A DNA stretch of 64,000 bases from contig NZ_CP019724.1 of assembly GCF_002005225.1 (NCBI RefSeq), forward strand, positions 434,001 through 498,000. Direction: 5' to 3'. Below are positions 58,305-64,000 of this stretch, in pieces. A program made the position numbers and the translations under genes. The notes below the pieces were generated by a model, which worked only from the letters and a program-made list of their open reading frames with translations, did not search any database and had not been told where the DNA came from. This stretch comes from Streptomyces pactum (GTDB lineage: Bacteria; Actinomycetota; Actinomycetes; Streptomycetales; Streptomycetaceae). Each line of letters begins with the position of its first letter. Position 1 is the stretch's first letter.

Positions 58305-59231
58305 ATGCGCATCCTCGTCCTGGGTTCCACCGGATATCTGGGCGGCCACGTCGCCGAGCGGCTGCGCGCCCTGCCCGGCGCGCGGGTCCTCGGCGGCGGC
58401 CGCTCCCCCGCCGCCGACGTCCGCTGCGACCTGGCCACCGACCCGGTCGACCGGCTCGCGGTGGCCCTGGCGTCGGCGGCCGTCGACACCGTCGTCAACT
58501 GCGCGGGCGCGACCGGCGGCGATCCGGTGACGCTCGCCGAGCTCAACACCCGCGGCCCGGCCGCCCTCTGCGCGGCGCTGCGCCGGGCCCGCCCCACGGC
58601 CCGTCTCGTCCATCTGGGTTCGGCCGCCGAGTACGGGCCGGGCACCGAGCGGGTCCCGGTGCCCGAGTCGGCGGCCACCCGCCCCCTCACCGCCTACGGC
58701 GCCACCAAACTGGCCGGCAGCGTCACGGTCGCCACCGCCGAGCTGGACGCGGTGGTCCTGCGGATCGGCAACCCGGTGGGGCCCGGCGCACCGCCCTCCG
58801 GTCTGCCCGGCCGGGTCACCGGACTGCTGCGCGCCGCGGGCACGGACCCGGAGGCGGTGCTCCGGCTGGGCGACCTGTCGGCGTACCGGGACTTCGTGGA
58901 CGTACGCGATGTCGCGCGGGCGGTCGAGCGCGCGGTCACCGCGGCCGGGCCGTTGCCGCGCGTGCTCAACATCGGCGGCGGCGACGCCGTCCCGGTGCGC
59001 CGCCTCGTGCGCACGCTCGCGGACACCGCCGGCTTCCGCGGCCGGATCGAGGAACAGGGAGCCGGCCCCGCCCGTTCGCACCAGGTGTCCTGGCAGTGCT
59101 CCGACATCGCCGCCGCCCGGGCCGCACTCGACTGGCGGCCGTCGTACTCGCTGGACGAGTCACTGGCCGCGCTGTGGTCGGCAGGCGCCCGCCCACCGTC
59201 CCGCACCCCGGAAGGCGACCGTCCGTCGTGA
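58305..59231 (+). CDS. NAD-dependent epimerase/reductase family protein
   Basis: A 308-aa extended SDR protein with RILVLGSTGYLGGHVAERL at the N-terminus. SAAEYG and a YGATKLAG motif (Tyr-x3-Lys near 129-133) are typical of sugar epimerases or dTDP-sugar reductases. It begins 7 nt after the nucleotidyltransferase and overlaps the next gene by 4 nt (GTGA). The second epimerase of the locus suggests either a second sugar or a later step on the same nucleotide sugar. Confidence 0.87.
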   Translation: MRILVLGSTGYLGGHVAERLRALPGARVLGGGRSPAADVRCDLATDPVDRLAVALASAAVDTVVNCAGATGGDPVTLAELNTRGPAALCAALRRARPTARLVHLGSAAEYGPGTERVPVPESAATRPLTAYGATKLAGSVTVATAELDAVVLRIGNPVGPGAPPSGLPGRVTGLLRAAGTDPEAVLRLGDLSAYRDFVDVRDVARAVERAVTAAGPLPRVLNIGGGDAVPVRRLVRTLADTAGFRGRIEEQGAGPARSHQVSWQCSDIAAARAALDWRPSYSLDESLAALWSAGARPPSRTPEGDRPS

Positions 59232-59890
59232 GCCTGCTGATCCCGCTGTACGTCCACCCGGCCGAGGACCCGCGCTCCTGGCACCGGCTCATCGCGGCGG
59301 CCGGCCGCACCTACGGGGTGGTCATCAACCCCGCGAACGGGCCGGGCGACGCACCCGATCCCGCCTTCGCCGCGGCGGCCGGCGCGCTGCGGGCGGCGGG
59401 CGCCCGTCTGCTCGGCTACGTCGACACGGACTACGGCACGCGTCCGGCGGCCGAGGTCGCCGAGGACGTCCGGCGGCACCGCCAGTGGTACACGGCCGAC
59501 GGGTGCTTCCTGGACCGGGTGAGCGCGGCCGCGACCGAGCTGCCCGCCTACAGGGCGCTGGTGCGCGGTCTGCGCCGGCGGGGCTCGGGTCCCGTCGTGC
59601 TGAACCCGGGGGTCCACCCGGCACCGGGTTACGCGCGGGTCGCCGATCTCGTCGTCACCTTCGAGGGGCCCTGGTCCGCCTACGTGTCCGCGTTCAGCCG
59701 GCCCGACTGGACGCTGCGCCATCCGCCCGAGCGGTTCTGCCACCTGGTGTACGGGGTGCCCGAGGCGCTAACCCCGCTCGCCGTGCGCACCGCGCACGAG
59801 CGCGGCGCCGCGGTCTGCGGACCCGTGACGGGAGAACCGCCCAATCCGTGGTCCCGACTGACCCCCGTACTGGCCGGAGCGGGGCGATGA
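59228..59890 (+). CDS. Spherulin-4 / GH135-like protein without signal peptide
   Basis: A 220-aa protein that matches the spherulin-4 family (GH135, fungal Sph3). It starts VSLLIPLYVHPAEDPRSWHR, then YGVVINPANGPGD near 30-42. The segment LLGYVDTDYGTRPAAEVAED near 60-79 and FLDRVSAAATELPAYRAL follow. Asp residues in the YVDTDYG loop and Glu in VTFEGPW fit the active site of the family. Sph3 cleaves galactosaminogalactan. Here no signal peptide is present, so it would act inside the cell or be a non-classical partner of the polymerase. Coupled on both sides by 4-nt overlaps. Confidence 0.82.
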   Translation: MSLLIPLYVHPAEDPRSWHRLIAAAGRTYGVVINPANGPGDAPDPAFAAAAGALRAAGARLLGYVDTDYGTRPAAEVAEDVRRHRQWYTADGCFLDRVSAAATELPAYRALVRGLRRRGSGPVVLNPGVHPAPGYARVADLVVTFEGPWSAYVSAFSRPDWTLRHPPERFCHLVYGVPEALTPLAVRTAHERGAAVCGPVTGEPPNPWSRLTPVLAGAGR

Positions 59891-60705
59891 GGAGGACGAG
59901 GAGGAGGGGACGGGCGCTCGCCGCGTCGCTGACCGCCCTGTGCGTCGCGGTGGTGACCGGGTGTTCCGGTGCGGACCGCCCGCCGGCGCCGGGCCCGTCC
60001 GCCGCCGCGGTGTGGCAGCCCCGGCCCGGGCTGGCCTGGCAGTGGCAGCTCGACGGGAAGGTCGACCCGTCGGCCGACGTGCCGGTCTACGACATCGACG
60101 GCTTCGAGAACGACGCGGCCGACGTGGACCGGCTGCACCGCGCCGGACGCAGGGTGATCTGCTATGTCAACGTGGGCGCCTGGGAGAGCTTCCGGCCCGA
60201 CCGGAACGCCTTCCCCCGTGCGGTGCTGGGCGAGCCCAACGGCTGGCGGGGCGAGCGCTGGCTCGACATCCGCCGGATCTCCGTACTGCGGCCGATCATG
60301 GAGCGGCGGTTCGACATGTGCCGCGACAAGGGGTTCGACGCGGTGGAACCCGACCTGGTCGAGGGATACGCCGACGAGACGGGCTTCCCGCTCACCTCCC
60401 GGGACCAGTTGGCGTACAACCGCATGATCGCCGGTATCGCCCACGAACGCGGTCTGGCGGTGGGCCTCAAGAACGACCTGCCGCAGATCCCGCAGTTGGT
60501 GGACGACTTCGACTTCGCGGTCAACGAGCAGTGCGCCGAGTACGGCGAGTGCGCGCGGCTCACGCCGTTCGTCGAGGCGGGCAAGGCGGTCTTCCACGTG
60601 GAGTACAGCGAGCCGACCCGTGGTTTCTGTCCCGAGTCACGCCGGCTCGGGCTGTCGTCGATGCTGAAGAGACCGGAGCTCGGGGTCTGGCGCGAGGCGT
60701 GCTGA
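59887..60705 (+). CDS. GH114-like endo-alpha-1,4-polygalactosaminidase lipoprotein
   Basis: A 272-aa lipoprotein: the signal ends in the lipobox VVTGC near residue 25. The domain is a TIM barrel of the GH114 family: AWQWQLDGKVDPSADVPVYD IDGF near 51-74, RVICYVNVGAWESFRPDRNA, and FDAVEPDLVEGY near 149-160, then GLKNDLPQ. The Asp and Glu in these strands match the presumed catalytic pair of endo-alpha-1,4-polygalactosaminidases such as fungal Ega3. It should cut deacetylated galactosamine stretches at the cell surface. Last gene of the chain, ATG overlapping the previous stop. Confidence 0.87.
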   Translation: MRRTRRRGRALAASLTALCVAVVTGCSGADRPPAPGPSAAAVWQPRPGLAWQWQLDGKVDPSADVPVYDIDGFENDAADVDRLHRAGRRVICYVNVGAWESFRPDRNAFPRAVLGEPNGWRGERWLDIRRISVLRPIMERRFDMCRDKGFDAVEPDLVEGYADETGFPLTSRDQLAYNRMIAGIAHERGLAVGLKNDLPQIPQLVDDFDFAVNEQCAEYGECARLTPFVEAGKAVFHVEYSEPTRGFCPESRRLGLSSMLKRPELGVWREAC

Positions 60706-60730
60706 CGGCGGCATGCGGCAGGATGGTGCC

Positions 60731-61060
60731 ATGAGCGTAGTCAAGATCAACGTACTGACCGTCCCCGCCGAGCAGCGCGAGACGCTGGAGAAGCGCTTCG
60801 CCTCGCGGGCCCATGCGGTGGAGAGCTCCGACGGGTTCGAGTGGTTCGAACTCCTGCGGCCGGTGGAGGGCACCGACGACTACCTCGTCTACACGCGCTG
60901 GCGTGACGAGGAGTCGTTCCAGGCCTGGATGGAGGGGCCGATGAAGGCGGCGCACCAGGGCGGCGGCGCGGAGGGCGGCGAGCGTCCGAAGCCCGCGGCG
61001 AGCGGGTCGACGGTGTGGTCCTTCGAGGTGGTGCAGCAGGCGGCTCCGAAGAACGCCTGA
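60731..61060 (+). CDS. Antibiotic biosynthesis monooxygenase (ABM) domain protein
   Basis: A 109-aa ABM-fold protein: VKINVLTVPAEQRETLEKRF at the start, FEWFELLRPVEGTDDYLVYT near 38-57 and WRDEESFQAWM. Relatives include heme-degrading IsdG-like enzymes and small monooxygenases acting as dimers. The typical NWxxH heme residues are not obvious, so the substrate is open. ATG 60731 lies 25 nt after the GH114 stop. It could be co-transcribed, but a functional link to the polysaccharide genes is not evident. Confidence 0.8.
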   Translation: MSVVKINVLTVPAEQRETLEKRFASRAHAVESSDGFEWFELLRPVEGTDDYLVYTRWRDEESFQAWMEGPMKAAHQGGGAEGGERPKPAASGSTVWSFEVVQQAAPKNA

Positions 61061-61063
61061 GCG

Positions 61064-61531
61064 GTGCTCGTAGGCCTCGGCGTATCCGCCGCCTGCGCCG
61101 TCGGAGCCTTGGCCGGGCTGGGCGCGGTCGTCGCGGTGGCGCTGCCCGGCCGGCCGGAGCCCTGGCCGGTGCATCTGCTGCGCCGCGCCGCGGGCACGGC
61201 CGCCGCCGCGGCGGCGAGTGTCTACGCGCTGGGGTTCACCGCCGTCCTGACCTCCGCACTGGAGGTCGGTGACGGCGCGGACTCCGTGCCCGCCCCGGCC
61301 TGCCGGGAGAGCCTTGCCGCGGACCCGGACGCCGAACTGTCCCACCACCGGTATTCCTACCTGCCGCTTCGGTTCGACTGTGTCCTCGACGACGGCACCA
61401 CGTACTCCAGCGACCCGGACTACGTGTGGATGAGCTGGACGGCCCTCACGCTCGCGGCGACCGCCGTGCTCTTGGCGGTCGCCGCCGTCCTGGCCGCCAG
61501 GGGGCGCTCGCGCGAGACGCCGCCCGGGTGA
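61064..61531 (+). CDS. Small membrane protein of unknown function
   Basis: A 155-aa protein. It has hydrophobic segments at about 1-28, 40-65 and 122-145, and a polar loop between the second and third containing two Cys (PACRESLAADPDAELSHHRY and FDCVLDD), probably disulphide-linked outside the cell. GTG start 3 nt after the ABM gene. No family recognised. Ends at a terminator-like hairpin before the convergent pyruvate carboxylase gene. Confidence 0.65.
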   Translation: MLVGLGVSAACAVGALAGLGAVVAVALPGRPEPWPVHLLRRAAGTAAAAAASVYALGFTAVLTSALEVGDGADSVPAPACRESLAADPDAELSHHRYSYLPLRFDCVLDDGTTYSSDPDYVWMSWTALTLAATAVLLAVAAVLAARGRSRETPPG

Positions 61532-61541
61532 CCGGAGCGGG

Positions 61542-61577
61542 GGCTGCCGCCGGTCCGGCACCCGGGCGGCGGCAGCC
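61542..61577. terminator. Terminator between convergent genes
   Basis: GGCTGCCGCCG (61542-61552) pairs with CGGCGGCAGCC (61567-61577) over 11 bp with a 14-nt loop, between the small membrane protein gene and pyruvate carboxylase. Confidence 0.65.
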
Positions 61578-61588
61578 GAGTGCCCGGC

Positions 61589-64000
61589 TCAGGTGAGCTG
61601 GACGATGAGATCTCCGCCCTCGACCTGCTGGATCCGGTTGATGGCGAGCCTGCTCACCGTGCCCGACTTGGGGGCGGTGATGGCGGCCTCCATCTTCATC
61701 GCCTCGATGGTGGCCACCGTGGCGCCGGCCTCGACCGCGTCGCCCTCGGCGACCGCGAGGGTCACCACACCCGCGAAGGGCGCCGCGACATGGCCGGGGT
61801 CCGACCGGTCGGCCTTCTCCGTGACCGGGACGTCGGAAGCCGCCGAGCGGTCCCGGACCGAGATCGGGCGGAGCTGGCCGTTCAGGGTGGACATCACGGT
61901 GCGCATGCCGCGTTCGTCGGCGTCGCCGACCGCCTGGAGCTCGATGAGCAGCCGGACGCCGGGGTCGAGGTCGACCGTGTACTCCTTCCCGGGACGCAGG
62001 CCGTAGAAGAAGTCCTTGCTGTCCAGGACGCTGGTGTCGCCGAACGAGGCCCGGTGGGTGTCGAACTCGCGCGCCGGTCCGGGGAACAGCAGCCGGTTGA
62101 GGGTCGCCCGGCGGTCCTTGGCCAGCGCGGTTCGGTCGTCGCCGCTCAGCTCCGCCACCGGCCCGGCCTCGGCGCGGCCCCGCAGCGCCTTGCTGCGGAA
62201 CGGCTCGGGCCAGCCGCCGGGCGGGGTGCCCAGCTCGCCGCGCAGGAACCCGATGACGGAGTCCGGGATGTCGAACCGGTCCGGTTCCGCCTCGAAGTCC
62301 GACGGGGAGACGCCGGCGCCGACCAGGTGGAGGGCCAGGTCTCCGACCACCTTCGAGGAGGGCGTGACCTTCACCAGGCGGCCCAGCATCCGGTCGGCGG
62401 CGGCGTACATCGCCTCGATGTCCTCGAAGCGGTCGCCGAGGCCCAGCGCGATGGCCTGGGTGCGCAGGTTGGAGAGCTGTCCCCCGGGGATCTCGTGGTG
62501 GTAGACACGCCCGGTCGGTGCGGCGAGACCCGCCTCGAAGGGGGCGTAGACCTTGCGGACGCTCTCCCAGTACGGCTCCAGGTCGCCGACGGCCTGGAGG
62601 TCGAGGCCGGTGGGCCGCTCGGTGTGGTCGGTGGCGGCGACGATCGCCGACAGGGAGGGCTGCGAGGTGGTACCCGCCATGGACGCCACCGCCCCGTCGA
62701 CGGCGTCGGCGCCGGCCTGGATCGCGGCGAGGTAGGTGGCGAGCTGGCCGCCGGTGGTGTCGTGGGTGTGCAGGTGCACCGGCAGGTCGAACTCGCGGCG
62801 CAGCGCGGACACGAGGGTCGCGGCCGCCGGGGCACGCAGCAGTCCGGCCATGTCCTTGACGGCCAGGACGTGCGCGCCGGCGTTCACGATCTTCTCGGCG
62901 AGCCGCAGGTAGTAGTCGAGCGTGTAGAGCCGCTCGGACGGGTCGGACAGGTCGGCGGTGTAACACAGGGCCACCTCCGCGACGGAGGTGCCGGTCTGCC
63001 GTACCGCGTCGATGGCGGGCCGCATCTGGTCGACGTCGTTGAGGGCGTCGAAGATGCGGAAGACGTCGATGCCGGTGGCGGCGGCCTCCTGCACGAAGGC
63101 GTCGGTCACCTCGGTCGGGTACGGGGTGTACCCCACGGTGTTGCGGCCGCGCAGCAGCATCTGGAGGCAGATGTTGGGCACGGTCTCGCGCAGGGCGGCC
63201 AGCCGCTCCCACGGGTCCTCGGCGAGGAAGCGCAGGGCGACGTCGTAGGTGGCGCCGCCCCAGCACTCCAGGGACAGCAGTTGGGGCAGGGTGTGCGCGA
63301 CCTGCGGGGCGACGGCGAGCATGTCCTTGGTGCGCACCCGGGTGGCGAGCAGCGACTGGTGGGCGTCGCGGAACGTGGTGTCGGTGACGCCGATGGTGGG
63401 CGAGTCGCGCAGCCGGCGGGCGAAGCCCTCCGGGCCCAGCTCGGCGAGGAGCTGGCGGGAGCCGGCCGGGGGTTCACCGGCGGCGAGCGGTGACAGTTTG
63501 GTCAGCGGGTCGGCGATCTCGGGTCGCTCGCCGTGCGGCTTGTTGACCGTGACGTCGGCGAGGTAGGTGAGCAGCTTGGTACCGCGGTCTGCGGAGTGGC
63601 GGGCGGTGAGCAGGTGCGGGCGCTGCTCGATGAAGGACGTGGTGACCTTGCCGGCCTGGAAGTCGGGGTCGTCCAGCACCGCCTGGAGGAAGGGGATGTT
63701 GGTGGCGACGCCGCGGATGCGGAACTCGGCCACGGCGCGCCGGGCGCGGCCCACGGCGGTGGTGAAGTCCCGGCCCCGGCAGGAGAGTTTGACCAGCATC
63801 GAGTCGAAGTGGGCGCTGATCTCCGTACCGGCGTGGGTGGTGCCGCCGTCGAGTCGGATGCCCGAGCCGCCGGGTGAGCGGTAGGCGCTGATCCGGCCGG
63901 TGTCCGGGCGGAAGCCGTTGGCCGGGTCCTCGGTGGTGATGCGGCACTGGAGTGCGGCACCGCGCAGGGTGATGTTCTCCTGGGCGAGACCGAGGTCGGC
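61589..64000 (-). CDS. pyc: Pyruvate carboxylase, C-terminal part (runs off the window)
   Basis: About 800 residues of a biotin enzyme that carboxylates pyruvate to oxaloacetate, an anaplerotic step. Visible from the window edge: the end of the biotin carboxylase domain (GGTTHAGTEISAHFDSMLVK). Then comes the carboxyltransferase barrel (DTTFRDAHQSLLATRVRTKD, LECWGGATYDVALRFL, HTHDTTGGQL), the allosteric linker and the C-terminal biotin carrier with EAMKMEA, whose Lys carries biotin. The frame is open through position 64000, so the first 300 or so residues lie outside. Spans one polypeptide as in other actinobacteria. Confidence 0.95.
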   Translation of the reverse strand, partial: ADLGLAQENITLRGAALQCRITTEDPANGFRPDTGRISAYRSPGGSGIRLDGGTTHAGTEISAHFDSMLVKLSCRGRDFTTAVGRARRAVAEFRIRGVATNIPFLQAVLDDPDFQAGKVTTSFIEQRPHLLTARHSADRGTKLLTYLADVTVNKPHGERPEIADPLTKLSPLAAGEPPAGSRQLLAELGPEGFARRLRDSPTIGVTDTTFRDAHQSLLATRVRTKDMLAVAPQVAHTLPQLLSLECWGGATYDVALRFLAEDPWERLAALRETVPNICLQMLLRGRNTVGYTPYPTEVTDAFVQEAAATGIDVFRIFDALNDVDQMRPAIDAVRQTGTSVAEVALCYTADLSDPSERLYTLDYYLRLAEKIVNAGAHVLAVKDMAGLLRAPAAATLVSALRREFDLPVHLHTHDTTGGQLATYLAAIQAGADAVDGAVASMAGTTSQPSLSAIVAATDHTERPTGLDLQAVGDLEPYWESVRKVYAPFEAGLAAPTGRVYHHEIPGGQLSNLRTQAIALGLGDRFEDIEAMYAAADRMLGRLVKVTPSSKVVGDLALHLVGAGVSPSDFEAEPDRFDIPDSVIGFLRGELGTPPGGWPEPFRSKALRGRAEAGPVAELSGDDRTALAKDRRATLNRLLFPGPAREFDTHRASFGDTSVLDSKDFFYGLRPGKEYTVDLDPGVRLLIELQAVGDADERGMRTVMSTLNGQLRPISVRDRSAASDVPVTEKADRSDPGHVAAPFAGVVTLAVAEGDAVEAGATVATIEAMKMEAAITAPKSGTVSRLAINRIQQVEGGDLIVQLT

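Overview
The window is chromosomal DNA of a Streptomyces or very close actinomycete. Coding regions are very GC-rich with almost only G or C at third codon positions. GTG starts and 4-nt ATGA/GTGA overlaps are common. TTA codons are nearly absent and sit in places typical of bldA control. The families present (SpoIIE/RsbU phosphatase, Methyltransf_19, GPP34, CYTH-CHAD, PPK2, M23, GH109) are standard Streptomyces content. No rRNA, tRNA, IS element or CRISPR array was recognised.

Layout. 1-7756 is mostly housekeeping: DEAD-box helicase behind a hairpin leader, NadE, a short-chain dehydrogenase remnant, glycerol facilitator plus glycerol kinase, an AI-2E-type membrane protein and a GPP34 protein. 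7746-22167 is the most notable region: a complete class V lanthipeptide (lexapeptide/cacaoidin/pristinin-like) gene cluster. It holds a 59-aa precursor, an APH-like kinase, a HopA1-type lyase, a degenerate APH-like third subunit, an F420-dependent reductase, an N-methyltransferase, an HFCD flavoprotein, two M16 proteases, two ABC systems, an XRE regulator with a partner membrane protein, and a LuxR-type regulator. The predicted core has Ser-Ser-x-x-Cys near its start and Thr-x4-Cys at its end, the ring spacing remembered for cacaoidin, but a different sequence.

22168-31612 carries Lrp and an SMP-30 lactonase, a Methyltransf_19 enzyme, an alpha/beta hydrolase, a cold-shock protein, decayed TetR and amino-acid permease remnants, an L,D-transpeptidase-like lipoprotein, a CelD-like acetyltransferase and a GH109 enzyme. 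31834-39240 is a sugar-uptake operon (GntR, binding protein, two permeases, GH20) followed by a secreted CBM3-GH16 protein. 39257-50699 is a mixed region: a multi-domain SpoIIE phosphatase, an M23 peptidase, a CYTH-CHAD protein facing a PPK2 kinase, an aldo-keto reductase with a divergent TetR, and a secreted protein.

51200-60705 is the second striking locus: a chained set of an Agd3/CE18-like secreted deacetylase, a PelF-like glycosyltransferase, a polytopic membrane protein, two epimerases, a sugar nucleotidyltransferase, a GH135/spherulin-4-like protein and a GH114-like lipoprotein. By family content it matches the fungal galactosaminogalactan toolkit and Pel systems, so a bacterial galactosamine-rich exopolysaccharide locus is inferred. 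The window ends with a monooxygenase-fold protein, a small membrane protein and the C-terminal part of pyruvate carboxylase, which runs off the right edge.
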